Positions 35,796 through 44,689 of a stretch of DNA of 49,878 nt are shown one piece after another. Source of the DNA: Psychrobacter nivimaris (lineage in GTDB: Bacteria > Pseudomonadota > Gammaproteobacteria > Pseudomonadales > Moraxellaceae); assembly GCF_009812035.1 (NCBI RefSeq), contig NZ_VZIZ01000008.1, positions 1 to 49,878 on the forward strand, in the 5' to 3' direction. Each line of letters begins with the position of its first letter. Within the stretch, counting starts at the first letter, position 1. The position numbers and the translations under genes were made by a program. The notes below the pieces were generated by a model that saw only the letters and a list, made by a program, of their open reading frames with translations, was not told where the DNA came from and searched no databases.

Positions 35796-36404
35796 CTAGT
35801 CTTTGGTCGCCATCGTAATCGTATAGGTTTTACCTTGTTTGATTTTGTCGCTATTGCCAAACACTTCGGTAAACGAGCGTTTCACAAATTGGCGCAGACC
35901 GTTGATGGTGACGACATAAAAACGGCCACCTTTACGCATGCGTGCATAGGCATCGAGGAAGTATAAATAATGCTGCTCTTTACCGACTTTGGCTGGCAAG
36001 TTCGACATCACAAGGCTAAAGTCTTTATCTTTTGCCACATGATTAAAACCATTTGATAAATGCACATCGACATTGTTTAGACCGTTTTTCTCACAGTTAC
36101 GGCGTGCGTATTCTACCGCCATAAAGTCTTTATCAATCAGCGTATGCTGACCATTTGGACATTCACGTGCTGCCGTCATACCAAGTACGCCATAACCACA
36201 GCCCAAATCGATCGAATCATCATCTTGCTCAAAATCCACATAATCAAGCAGCATCAAGCTACCGTCATCGAGTTTTTGCGGTGAAAAAATACCCCACGTG
36301 GTCGCAAAATCAAACGGCTTACCTAGCACTTCTTGGCGAAAATTGATATCTTCGCGCCAGTGTTCGGCGTTTTTTAACAGGTCAGAAGGTGGTCTATGGC
36401 TCAT
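35796..36404 (-). CDS. MTS-domain class I SAM-dependent methyltransferase (RsmC-like)
   Basis: A 202-residue methyltransferase: SAM-binding motif I DSIDLGCGYGVLG, motif II HTLIDKDFMAVEYARRN, and motif IV SLVMSNLPAKVGKEQHY. It matches the C-terminal half of RsmC/RlmG-type enzymes (MTS domain), without their N-terminal half. Motif IV reads NLPAK rather than the NPPF/NPPY of base-amine methylating members, so the target may differ. Members modify rRNA G residues or small molecules; the substrate here is unknown. It is a stand-alone gene, convergent with lptG. Confidence 0.8.
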   Translation of the reverse strand: MSHRPPSDLLKNAEHWREDINFRQEVLGKPFDFATTWGIFSPQKLDDGSLMLLDYVDFEQDDDSIDLGCGYGVLGMTAARECPNGQHTLIDKDFMAVEYARRNCEKNGLNNVDVHLSNGFNHVAKDKDFSLVMSNLPAKVGKEQHYLYFLDAYARMRKGGRFYVVTINGLRQFVKRSFTEVFGNSDKIKQGKTYTITMATKD

Positions 36405-36645
36405 GGGATTCTCGGATAATAGATAGGTAAAAGGTAGTGCGCAGCCCAGTTAGGTAGCATGTATATCATGACGCACTTTAATAAGGGTATTGTAACGAGA
36501 AAAGGGCAGGTTTGCAGCTATCTATTTATGGAACTGCATTTTGCTATGTCGTAAAAATTTTTAAGAAAAAATGCTAGAGATATTAGATAAGAGGTATCGC
36601 TTAAGATAGAATCAAATCTAACCTGATAGTCTCTAAGTGTTATTT

Positions 36646-37089
36646 ATGCCAGACATTATATTCGTATCCAAAGTAGACTTCTGGCTTGCACTGTTACTTT
36701 GGGGTTTGAGTTTATTTACTGTGTCTGTTCCATTATGGCAGTGGAAGCGAGGTGCTCACAAATCCCTCATACAAACTATATTAATGACGGTTATTCTCAT
36801 CCCTTTTGCAGCACTAATGCTCATCCCTTTTTTCGGTACTAAGTACATATTAACGAATGACCAACTACAAGTAGATAGTGGGTTCTCTGTTCAAAAAATT
36901 GAAATTACAGATATCACCTATATTACGCCGACTCGAAGTATGAGTTCTGCGCCAGCACTATCATTGGATAGGATTAAAATATCCTATCAAGATGAAGAAA
37001 TACTAATCTCGCCAAAAGACAAATCACGTTTTTATCGCGAGATACAGGCACGTAATCCAAGTATAGCGATAGATACAGCAGGCGAATAG
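36646..37089 (+). CDS. Membrane protein with bacterial PH domain
   Basis: A 147-residue protein: two membrane helices (about 9-32 and 43-65) and a bacterial PH-like domain (bPH_2/YdbT type): TKYILTNDQLQVDSGFSVQKIEITDITYITPTRSMSSAPALSLDRIKISYQDEEILISPKDKSRFYREIQARNPS. The TxYxIT / I-x-I-x-x-I / LSxDRIxIxY / ISPxxxxxF series is characteristic. Function unknown. The GTG three codons up (36637) is possible, but the ATG is more natural. It is flanked by genes on the opposite strand and ends convergent to the DUF3817 gene. Confidence 0.72.
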   Translation: MPDIIFVSKVDFWLALLLWGLSLFTVSVPLWQWKRGAHKSLIQTILMTVILIPFAALMLIPFFGTKYILTNDQLQVDSGFSVQKIEITDITYITPTRSMSSAPALSLDRIKISYQDEEILISPKDKSRFYREIQARNPSIAIDTAGE

Positions 37090-37152
37090 AATGGCATTAT
37101 AGTTAACCATATTCAGCTATATATCATTTCTGATATTGAATTTTTCTTGAAA

Positions 37153-37482
37153 CTACTTCCTCAAACTCTTCTTTAATAAATGGTCAAATATAAATGGCCC
37201 AAATGGTAAAAACGAGCCAAGCACACCAGCAGGTAGCGCCCAAAGCGGCATTTTTATTCTGCTCGCCGTAATGACCAGCACCACGACATAAGCAACGAAT
37301 AATACCCCATGCACTGGACCGACATAGCTTACCGCTTCTGGAATATCGAACATATATTTGAGTGGCATCGCGATACCAAGTAACAATAGAAAAGACGTGC
37401 CTTCTAAATAACCCATGATAGTAAGATTTCTGAGTGCAGAGTTTTGACGCTTCGTTAAGGCAGATGGTTGAGCTTGCGACAC
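37153..37482 (-). CDS. DUF3817 family small membrane protein
   Basis: A 109-residue inner-membrane protein of the DUF3817 (YdzA-like) family: NLTIMGYLEGTSFLLLLGIAMPLKYMFDIPEAVSYVGPVHGVLFVAYVVVL, where the E-G-x-S-F-L-L-L-L and G-P-x-H-G patterns are the signature, followed by ALPAGVLGSFLPFGPFIFDHLL. Three helices. No function is known. GGAATATATC lies before its ATG at 37482. It lies just downstream of xerD's end on the same strand. Confidence 0.8.
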   Translation of the reverse strand: MSQAQPSALTKRQNSALRNLTIMGYLEGTSFLLLLGIAMPLKYMFDIPEAVSYVGPVHGVLFVAYVVVLVITASRIKMPLWALPAGVLGSFLPFGPFIFDHLLKKSLRK

Positions 37483-37550
37483 GATATATTCCTTTTACAA
37501 TCATCAATAATATTAGATTTCAATGCTGGCCATATGACAATATGGCAAGG

Positions 37551-38489
37551 CTACCCACGTGGATGATGTTCGGCATGCAATTTCTGCAATCTTGCCGTTG
37601 CTACATGAGTATAGATTTGCGTGGTTGATAAATCGCTATGTCCTAGCAATAACTGCACACTACGCAAGTCTGCACCATGATTGAGCAAATGCGTGGCAAA
37701 GGCGTGACGTAGCGTATGCGGGGATAACTCTTTATCGATACTGGCAACTTTGGCGTACTTCTTAAGTAGATACCAAAAGTTCTGCCGCGTCATATAGCCA
37801 CCTTGCGCCGTCAAAAATACCGCTTGGCAATTGCCTGATTTTAAATGAGCAATCAAGTCGCCACGCCCATGAGACAGATAATCTTCCAATGCATCAGCTG
37901 CATATTCGCCGAGGGGCACCAGTCGCGTTTTATTCCCTTTCCCCGTGATTTGTAGCCAGCCTGAGTTTAGATTCACTTGCTCTAATGAGAGGTTAATCAA
38001 CTCACTCACTCGCAAACCGCAGGCGTATAAAACTTCTAGCATGGCTTTATCACGGAGACCGAGCGCGGTGCCGGTATCAGGTGCGGCAAGTAGATTATCG
38101 ACGTCAGCCTCGGCTAAGTCTTTTGGCAGCGGACGTCCGAGTTTTGGGCTTTTGATACGTTCACAAGGATTGTCTTCACGCAGATTACTGGCAATCATCC
38201 ATAGATAAAACTGGCGCAAGCTTGAGAGCATGCGTGCTTGTGTACGTGGGGTTTTGCCATCTTGAGCAAGGAGTGACAGACAGTGCAGCACATCATCAGG
38301 CTGCCAGCGTGTCAGAGCGATAGGATTGGTCAGCTCACAAGAGCGTAGGTCGCGGACGTACGCATTACGAGTACGCGTCGCTAGACCGCGTGCCAGCATG
38401 GCTTGACGAAACTCAGTCATATAAGCTGGCTCATCATCGACCGCCAATGCTTTAGGCTGTCGTTGTTGCACGGCACGATCACGGCTCAT
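37551..38489 (-). CDS. xerD: Tyrosine recombinase XerD
   Basis: XerD acts with XerC at dif to resolve chromosome dimers under FtsK. The 312-residue product (E. coli 298) has an N-terminal SAM-like core-binding domain (about 20-110) and a catalytic domain with the full set: Arg in CGLRVSELI, Lys in GKGNKTRLV, H-x-x-R in SPHTLRHAFATHLLNHG, His in LLGHSDLSTT and Tyr in TQIYTHV. The ending LHAEHHPRG is the XerD-type tail. It precedes DUF3817 on the same strand; tusA lies 66 bases upstream. Confidence 0.93.
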   Translation of the reverse strand: MSRDRAVQQRQPKALAVDDEPAYMTEFRQAMLARGLATRTRNAYVRDLRSCELTNPIALTRWQPDDVLHCLSLLAQDGKTPRTQARMLSSLRQFYLWMIASNLREDNPCERIKSPKLGRPLPKDLAEADVDNLLAAPDTGTALGLRDKAMLEVLYACGLRVSELINLSLEQVNLNSGWLQITGKGNKTRLVPLGEYAADALEDYLSHGRGDLIAHLKSGNCQAVFLTAQGGYMTRQNFWYLLKKYAKVASIDKELSPHTLRHAFATHLLNHGADLRSVQLLLGHSDLSTTQIYTHVATARLQKLHAEHHPRG

Positions 38490-38555
38490 AGGATGATACT
38501 CAGGTAGGGATTAAGTTAGCAATAACAGACAGTTATTAAAATAATGCCAAACTTA

Positions 38556-38888
38556 TCATGCCATTTTTTTCTTAACCAGATAGCGATATAGCGTTACGCT
38601 TGCAGGCGTATCCTCATCGCTATCGATGGTAATTTCATCAGGATCAGCGTCTAAGCTCACATTCTCAGCCAGTGTTTCTTGGCCTACTAGTTCATGACCT
38701 AAATGACGACAGAAATTTGGAATGTCGCGCGTGGTAGCCGGATCTGTCGCCAATATTTCAATCACTTCACCGCCATCTGCTTTACGAATGACGCGGTGTA
38801 GCATCATGACGGGCTCAGGACAAATCAGCCCTTGAGTATCTAAGTGATGGTGAATAGGCGTGTCTGGTATAGAAGTGGTCATAGTCAT
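38556..38888 (-). CDS. tusA: TusA-family sulfurtransferase
   Basis: TusA relays sulfur from IscS, mainly for 2-thiouridine in tRNA. The 110-residue product (E. coli 81) has LDTQGLICPEPVMMLHRVIRKADGGEVIEILATDPATTRDIPNFCRHLGHELVGQE with the sulfur-carrying Cys23 in the CPxP motif. An added acidic segment (about 72-95, VSLDADPDEITIDSDEDTPAS) separates the last beta-strand (YRYLVKK). ATG codons at 38888 and 38882 are both possible. xerD follows 66 bases downstream. Confidence 0.9.
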   Translation of the reverse strand: MTMTTSIPDTPIHHHLDTQGLICPEPVMMLHRVIRKADGGEVIEILATDPATTRDIPNFCRHLGHELVGQETLAENVSLDADPDEITIDSDEDTPASVTLYRYLVKKKMA

Positions 38889-38974
38889 TATCGTAAAGCT
38901 AAATAAGTGAGTTTAAGGACAAGTAGGGTAAGTAGTTTGCTTAAGTGCTTATCGCGGCATACTTTGTAGATCGT

Positions 38975-39469
38975 CTACGCTTCAGTAATTTCAGGCTCTT
39001 CGTTGGCATCAGGCGTATCAGCTACTTCTAAAAAGTTAAAAAACCGCTTAAAACTTACTTTAAATAAAAATGCCACACCCAACCAACAAGATAGCCCTAA
39101 CCATGCAGTATCGGCAAAAATTAATCCGCCAACCAATATAATGGTAGATACGCCAATACTCATGGCAATCATCGACGGTTGATTTAAGCGATAACGATAA
39201 ACGACTAACGCATCATAAATGGTAATAGGTATCGTGAGGGCTACTAAGGCATATGGCAAATTATAAAATAACTGATAAAGCAGCTGGTTATCATGGAAGG
39301 CTTTGATACTAGCAATCGTGCCAAAGACCACAAATGCAAAAATAGCCGCATAAATGAGATAAATCGCTATTTGGTTGGCACGCTGTGCGCCTTTAATACG
39401 GGCAATAGCAAGTGGAGCGAAACCATGTTGTGACTTATGTTGCGAGGGTTGGTCTGAGACAGTGGTCAT
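38975..39469 (-). CDS. Unknown four-helix membrane protein
   Basis: Not recognised. The 164-residue product has a polar N-terminus (about 1-30), four predicted membrane helices (about 33-55, 65-90, 98-120, 122-145, the boundaries judged by eye) and an acidic C-terminal tail (DTPDANEEPEITEA). It lies between ruvX and tusA on the same strand with about 86-base gaps. Nothing in the sequence suggests a catalytic role. Confidence 0.7.
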   Translation of the reverse strand: MTTVSDQPSQHKSQHGFAPLAIARIKGAQRANQIAIYLIYAAIFAFVVFGTIASIKAFHDNQLLYQLFYNLPYALVALTIPITIYDALVVYRYRLNQPSMIAMSIGVSTIILVGGLIFADTAWLGLSCWLGVAFLFKVSFKRFFNFLEVADTPDANEEPEITEA

Positions 39470-39555
39470 AGTAATCAGTCATTTATCCGTTGAGAAGTAC
39501 GATGTATCGAAGTGGCATTATAGCCGCACACGTGTCCCTTACCTATTTGGCTGCT

Positions 39556-40137
39556 TTATTCTGCTTTGATTGCATCGATAGCGATAGTGCTATTAGGATC
39601 AGCAAAATAGGTCGACATTAGGATACAAGCGGAGATATCATCAATTGGGTCGCGTTCGTTTTTTATCCAACCATTATCCCATGCGATTTCTCTTGCTTCG
39701 ATTGAAGTCAACCGCTCATCACACAGTGATACGGTCACTGGCAAATGTTGCTCCATTACTCTATGGGCCAGACGACGAGCGAATTTGTGTGCTCGTTTTG
39801 AGAGCATGGAGCTCGTGCCATCCATATTAAGCGGTAGACCAACCACGACTTGTGCTACGCCCCAGACTTTGATGATACCAATTAAATTGTCCCAATCTGG
39901 CTGCCCGTTATTCATCGCCAATATATCAAAGGCACGCGCCGTCTGTGTAATGGTATTACCGAGTGCCATCCCCATCTTTTTGACGCCGTAATCTAGCGCC
40001 AAGATAAGATGCGGCTTTACTTCTGGCTCAATAGTTTCAGCAGTGATATTGCTATCGTTATCGAGAGTATCAAATCCACTTTCAATGTCATTATCTATAG
40101 CGTCTGTGCTATTGGCCGTAACAGTACTATCTACCAT
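39556..40137 (-). CDS. ruvX: Putative pre-16S rRNA nuclease / Holliday junction resolvase RuvX (YqgF)
   Basis: YqgF is an RNase H-fold nuclease that finishes the 16S rRNA 5' end. After an acidic, dispensable-looking extension of about 43 residues (from MVDSTVTANS), the core reads HLILALDYGVKKMGMALGNT (first metal Asp), VVVGLPLNMDGTSSMLSKRAHKFARRL, VTVSLCDERLTSIEA (second acid), and DDISACILMSTYF (third). E. coli YqgF has 138 residues. It lies 50 bases downstream of yqgE, the classical yqgE-ruvX pair; an internal start without the extension cannot be excluded. Confidence 0.93.
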   Translation of the reverse strand: MVDSTVTANSTDAIDNDIESGFDTLDNDSNITAETIEPEVKPHLILALDYGVKKMGMALGNTITQTARAFDILAMNNGQPDWDNLIGIIKVWGVAQVVVGLPLNMDGTSSMLSKRAHKFARRLAHRVMEQHLPVTVSLCDERLTSIEAREIAWDNGWIKNERDPIDDISACILMSTYFADPNSTIAIDAIKAE

Positions 40138-40187
40138 AGTAATGGGTGTCCTTTATGTCTTTATTTAAATTCGCAGAGCGTATGAGA

Positions 40188-40751
40188 TTACGCATGACCT
40201 ATGTCACTACTAAGATAGTCGAAATTGACTCCGATTTTGTCGGCTGCGATTTGCCAGCGTTCTTCAAACGGTGTATCAAATAATAAATTCAAATCAGCAG
40301 GGCAGACTAACCAGTCACCATTACTCAGCTCTTGGTCTAGCTGTTTCTTACCCCAACTAGCATGACCTAGGCACAGCTGATAGTGACCGACGCCTTGACC
40401 TGCGGCAATACGCTTTAGAATATCTTGGCTAGTCGTGATGCAAACGTTCTCTGAAATAGCAAAAGAAGAGGCCCATTCTGGCTGACCAGTATGCAGCACA
40501 AAGCCGACCTCAGGATACATAGGGCCGCCTTCTAATGCCACATCTTCCATCACCTGCGGATTGGTCACTTCAATGTCTAAGTCTTCTAGCAGCTTACCTA
40601 CGCGAGATTGCTCAAGCGGACGATTGACCATCAGACCTAGGGCACCGTGCTTGTCATGACGGCAGATATATATAAGTGCCTGCTCAAACCTTGGGTCTGA
40701 CAGCTCGGGTGCTGCAATCAAAAAATGATGGGTCAAATTGGTTTTAGACAT
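40188..40751 (-). CDS. yqgE: YqgE/AlgH family protein
   Basis: A 187-residue protein matching UPF0301 YqgE/AlgH (E. coli 187): [61 protein letters not shown], and [25 protein letters not shown]. The molecular function is not known; AlgH was named for alginate control in Pseudomonas. It starts an apparent two-gene unit with ruvX and lies convergent-adjacent to recN's end. Confidence 0.95.
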   Translation of the reverse strand: MSKTNLTHHFLIAAPELSDPRFEQALIYICRHDKHGALGLMVNRPLEQSRVGKLLEDLDIEVTNPQVMEDVALEGGPMYPEVGFVLHTGQPEWASSFAISENVCITTSQDILKRIAAGQGVGHYQLCLGHASWGKKQLDQELSNGDWLVCPADLNLLFDTPFEERWQIAADKIGVNFDYLSSDIGHA

Positions 40752-40917
40752 AGAAACAAACGCAACCTAATAATAAGGGTGAAAGACCACTATATGGTGA
40801 TAATCAATAGAAAAGCAAGATTTGCACTAATTGCTACTGACCATCATACAGACTCAGCTAACCATCCGTTTTAATGAAAACGAATGATTATTTAACGTTA
40901 GATAGGTCAGATAAGCG

Positions 40918-42600
40918 TTATTTAACATCGGATAATAAGCTGCGGGCATGGTCGCGCGTGACATCGGTGATAATGACACCACCAGACATACGCGCCAACT
41001 CGTCTACTTGCGCACTGTCGGTCAGTATGAGTAGCTCGCTTTCGGTCTGTTCTTGATGGTGCTTTTGTACCAAGATATGTTGATGCGCTTGCGCTGCGAC
41101 TTGTGCTTGGTGTGTGATAGCCAGCAATTGCTGTGTTTGCCCAAGCGAGCGTAGCAGTTCGCCAACCACTTGCGCAGTACCGCCACTGATACCAACGTCG
41201 ACCTCATCAAATACCAACATAGGCTTGGCGGCATTGTTATCAGCATTGGTCGCTTGTAAGACTTGCATCACGAGCGCCATACGTGACAGTTCACCACCTG
41301 AGGCGATTTTGTGTAGAGGCTGCATTGGCATACCGACATTGGCGCTGAATAATAAATCAATATCGAAACAACCTTGGGCATTGTACTGACTAGGTTCGGC
41401 TTTCTTAGTAAAAACAAATTCACAGCGAGCATTGGGTAGCGCAAGTGGTTGTAGCTGTTTGATGAGTTGCTTACTAATTATCGGAGCAGCTTTTGTGCGC
41501 TCTTTATTCAACTGTGTCGCCAGAGCGAGATAGTCTTGCCAAGCCTGATCAATTTGCGCTGCCATTGCATCACTGCTTGGCTCGTTCTCTAGCTGCTCTA
41601 ATTGCGCTTCCCAGCCTTTTGCTTCATCAATTAAATCACTCGCTGGCAAGCTATGCTTACGTGACAGACGATGTCCTAAGCTGATTAAATTGTCTAGTGT
41701 TTGCAATCGTTCAGGATCAGGTAGCTGCTGTTCGGCATAATCTGATAGCAGCGCAGTCACCTCAGTGATTTGCTGCTGTGCTAGATGTAGCTGTTCAGAA
41801 GCTTGTTCAAACGTTTGGCTAACGCCTACTTGGTTGTCACAGAGTTTAATTGCTTGTCCGAGCAAGGTCATGACGTCTGGTTCATCAGTATCATTGTCGA
41901 GCAAATGCAGACCATGACTGGCCTCTTGCATTAAGGCTTCAATATTGGAGAGCTCTTCGTGTTCAGATTCAACTTCTGCGTAATCCACAGCTAATAACGG
42001 GGCAATATCTGCTAATTGGCTCTGCAACAACTGAATACGATCTTGACGCTGGGCTTCGCGGCTCGCGATGTCATCTGCGCGACGTTTTAGCTGCTGATAG
42101 GCTTGATAGCTACTGGCAGTTTGGATGGCTAGCGGTGTTATCTGTGCCATCTCATCAAGCCATTGCACCACAAATTGCGGCTTAAGTAATGCTTGCTGAG
42201 CATGTTGGCTATGTATATTGACCAGTAAAGCACCTAAACTCTTTAGCTCCGCTAAGCTAACCGGTGAACCATTTAGCCATGCTTTTGAGCGGCCAGTATT
42301 GCTTAATTGTCGACGAATAAGTACTTCAGGCTCTTCTAGCGGTCGATCATTTTTGGCAAACCAGTCAGCGACGACGCTGTTATTTTCTACATCAAATTGA
42401 GCGTAGATATCTGCATGCGCAGCGCCATGCCTGACCATTGCACTGTCTGCTCGCTCACCGACACATAGTGATAGTGCATCTAGCAATAACGACTTGCCAG
42501 CACCTGTTTCACCAGTGATGACATTAAAACCTTCAGCCACGCTCAGCTCATGCTGAGCAATCAACGCAAACTGATGTAAAGTTAACGATACTAGCATCAA
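40918..42600 (-). CDS. recN: DNA repair protein RecN
   Basis: RecN is an SMC-like ATPase used in double-strand break repair. The 560-residue product (E. coli 553) opens with MLVSLTLHQFALIAQHELSVAEGFNVITGETGAGKSLLLDALSLCVGERAD, the Walker A loop lying at about residues 30-37, has coiled-coil central segments (about 150-370), and ends with the ABC signature KIASGGELSRMALVMQVL, Walker B MLVFDEVDVGISGGTAQVVGELL and the H-loop ITHQAQVAAQAH. ATG 42600 or 42597 may be used. No LexA box was identified by eye in front of it. Confidence 0.96.
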   Translation of the reverse strand: MMLVSLTLHQFALIAQHELSVAEGFNVITGETGAGKSLLLDALSLCVGERADSAMVRHGAAHADIYAQFDVENNSVVADWFAKNDRPLEEPEVLIRRQLSNTGRSKAWLNGSPVSLAELKSLGALLVNIHSQHAQQALLKPQFVVQWLDEMAQITPLAIQTASSYQAYQQLKRRADDIASREAQRQDRIQLLQSQLADIAPLLAVDYAEVESEHEELSNIEALMQEASHGLHLLDNDTDEPDVMTLLGQAIKLCDNQVGVSQTFEQASEQLHLAQQQITEVTALLSDYAEQQLPDPERLQTLDNLISLGHRLSRKHSLPASDLIDEAKGWEAQLEQLENEPSSDAMAAQIDQAWQDYLALATQLNKERTKAAPIISKQLIKQLQPLALPNARCEFVFTKKAEPSQYNAQGCFDIDLLFSANVGMPMQPLHKIASGGELSRMALVMQVLQATNADNNAAKPMLVFDEVDVGISGGTAQVVGELLRSLGQTQQLLAITHQAQVAAQAHQHILVQKHHQEQTESELLILTDSAQVDELARMSGGVIITDVTRDHARSLLSDVK

Positions 42601-43361
42601 CGCCTCTCAGGACAGACAATGGACATCATATAAATCTTAGGAAGCCATCTATAAATAGGGTAAATAAGGAAGTGAAAATATCTATTTAAACTTGCTAATT
42701 AGATAAATATTGTAGGCAAATAGTATGGTGTTAAATGTGCGTAAATACAAACTTTAAGATGAGGTATAACAGAATTTATTATTGGGAGATTACCATAAAA
42801 CTATTAAAAACTGACAATAAATCATCAACATAATACCTATAATATTAATCGTTAGGGTCATTGGATATCTAAAGATAAGCACAGTATGTGAAGAAGTGTT
42901 TTGACTGATAATTATAAAAACATACCTAAGTTAGTGGCCTAGCATCCGCCTAGAAAAATACCAAATGAATATTAAACGAACGGGTAGATACTTGCCATCG
43001 AATAGAATTTTCCTAGTCGCTTTAACAAACTTTATAGATATAATGTGGTAGCATAATCTCACATAATGATAAACTCTTCTTATGAGTTTGATGCGCTATG
43101 CAACCTGATAACGAGTCATAATTTTGTAAAATTGTAGGCGTATAGTGGTAAAAATATGCCACTCAATCATTACTCAAAAGCGTTTTCATAGAACCTGTGG
43201 CTACCTTTAGCGCGCAGATATCTACTATAGAGGGATAAAGTATCTAAAGCAGGCGTGTTTGCTTACTGGTCGCGTATTTGAAGCCCAGTGCAACTCTGTC
43301 AGTACTTTAACCCGTTACTTATTTTTTAGTTTTGCCATAATTATTTGATAAGGAAGCCACT
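42601..43361. other. Gene-free region between recN and ppnP
   Basis: About 760 AT-rich bases with no reading frame of plausible length or coding bias. The only visible structures are AAACTC/GAGTTT at about 43072-43091 and the ppnP leader (ATAAGGAAGCC just before 43362). No tRNA or known RNA was recognised. Confidence 0.5.
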
Positions 43362-43697
43362 ATGACAGCGGCGCAATTTACTAACGTAACAGTTAATGCC
43401 CAAGCGACAGTATCTTATGATGGTCGCTGCTCAAGCCATACCATTATGTTTGAGGATGGTCGTCATAAAACGCTAGGCGTGATCTTACCTTGTGACAACT
43501 TGGTTGAGCATTATCACTTTAGCACTAATACTTCTGAGCGTATCGAAATCACTAGTGGTGAGTGTGAAGTGAAGATCAATGGTGATGATGAATTCAGCTA
43601 CTACCGTGCCGGTCAATCATTTGTCGTTGAAGGCAATAGCGGTTTTAACCTACGTACTGAAGAGATTGTTCAATATGTCTGTCATCTAGAAGGCTGA
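43362..43697 (+). CDS. ppnP: Pyrimidine/purine nucleoside phosphorylase PpnP
   Basis: PpnP (formerly YaiE/DUF1255) phosphorolyses several nucleosides. The 111-residue cupin (E. coli 94) has VNAQATVSYDGRCSSHTIMFEDGRHKTLGVILPC, which includes the KTLGVxLP family motif, HYHFSTNTSERIEITSGECEVKI, and AGQSFVVEGNSGFNLRTEEIVQYVCHL. AAGGAAGCCACT before the ATG is a clear ribosome-binding site. It is transcribed alone with a terminator after it. Confidence 0.92.
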   Translation: MTAAQFTNVTVNAQATVSYDGRCSSHTIMFEDGRHKTLGVILPCDNLVEHYHFSTNTSERIEITSGECEVKINGDDEFSYYRAGQSFVVEGNSGFNLRTEEIVQYVCHLEG

Positions 43698-43761
43698 TAT
43701 TATTAATAGGGCGCTCGAGCTTTCATTCTAGCGCCTGTTCTATCACACATTAGTGTTTCGA

Positions 43762-43803
43762 GAAAATAAACAATATCGGATTGGTATTGTTTATTTCTTT
43801 TTT
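43762..43803 (+). terminator. ppnP terminator
   Basis: AAATAAACAATA and TATTGTTTATTT form a 12-base stem around TCGGATTGG, and TTTTTT follows. A second shorter GC hairpin (GGCGCT/AGCGCC) sits at about 43710-43733. Confidence 0.75.
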
Positions 43804-43918
43804 GACGTTTGGTTTACTGTTCTCTCATCATCAATGAGCTATGACATTTAAAGCCGACGTTACCCTCTTTTATTCCGTCGCCTAGTGCGATATCCACTTT
43901 ATATTTAGTAGGCCTATT

Positions 43919-44689
43919 ATGGCAAAACCCATTTATTTTTACGGCATTCATGCCATTGATGCGTTACTTGAACATCGTCCTCTTGATGGCCTTAGCTTGT
44001 TTGTGCAGCAAGGGCGTGAGAGTGACAGTCATGTACAAGCTATCATGGCCGAAGCGGAAGCAAACGGCATTAGTATTCAACCAACCCAAAAAGACAAGCT
44101 AACGCAGTTGTGTGGTAGTCCGCAGCATCAAGGCGTGGTGCTCAATGCTCGTCCGTTAGGTTTCGCTGATGAAGGTTTGCTTGATACTATTATTGGCCGT
44201 GAACAATGCTTATTGTTGGTACTAGATCAAATTACTGATGCACATAACTTTGGCGCCTGCCTACGTACCGCAGTGGCTATGGGTGTGGATGCAGTGGTTT
44301 GTCCAAAACACCATGCAGCGAGCCTAACGCCAACAGTCGCTAAAGTATCAGTTGGCGCAGCAGAGATGATGCCGATTGTCAGCGTTACGAACTTGGCACG
44401 CACGTTGTCGCAAATCAAAAATGCAGGCGTTTTTGTATTTGGTACGGCACTTAGTGAAGAGGCTAAGCCAATACATGCCGCTGACCTAACTGGCAAGACC
44501 GCTATCATTATGGGTTCAGAAGGAGAGGGTATGCGTCGCCTGACAATGGAGAGCTGTGATGAGTTGGTTTATATTCCAATGTCAGGAAACGAGCATGGTA
44601 ATCTACAGAGCCTAAACGTGAGTGTTGCTACTGGGATGGCACTGTATGAGGTCAATCGCCAGCGAACTTTAGCTGCTGGGCAAGCGTAA
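43919..44689 (+). CDS. rlmB: 23S rRNA (guanosine(2251)-2'-O)-methyltransferase RlmB
   Basis: RlmB methylates the ribose of G2251 in the peptidyl-transferase loop. The 256-residue SpoU-family protein (E. coli 243) has an N-terminal L30e-like substrate domain (about 1-75) and the trefoil-knot domain with QITDAHNFGACLRTAVAMGVD, TGKTAIIMGSEGEGMRRL and YIPMSGNEHGNLQSLNVSVATGMALYE. Its last 38 bases overlap the end of coaE on the opposite strand. There is no strong ribosome-binding site (TAGTAGGCCTATT). The gap before it (43804-43918) shows nothing. Confidence 0.95.
   Translation: MAKPIYFYGIHAIDALLEHRPLDGLSLFVQQGRESDSHVQAIMAEAEANGISIQPTQKDKLTQLCGSPQHQGVVLNARPLGFADEGLLDTIIGREQCLLLVLDQITDAHNFGACLRTAVAMGVDAVVCPKHHAASLTPTVAKVSVGAAEMMPIVSVTNLARTLSQIKNAGVFVFGTALSEEAKPIHAADLTGKTAIIMGSEGEGMRRLTMESCDELVYIPMSGNEHGNLQSLNVSVATGMALYEVNRQRTLAAGQA

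Noticed and set aside
36290..36300. CACGTG at 36293 and near 37556 as further parS sites
   Set aside because: Only the central six bases match; the flanking GTTTCA/TGAAAC half-sites are absent.
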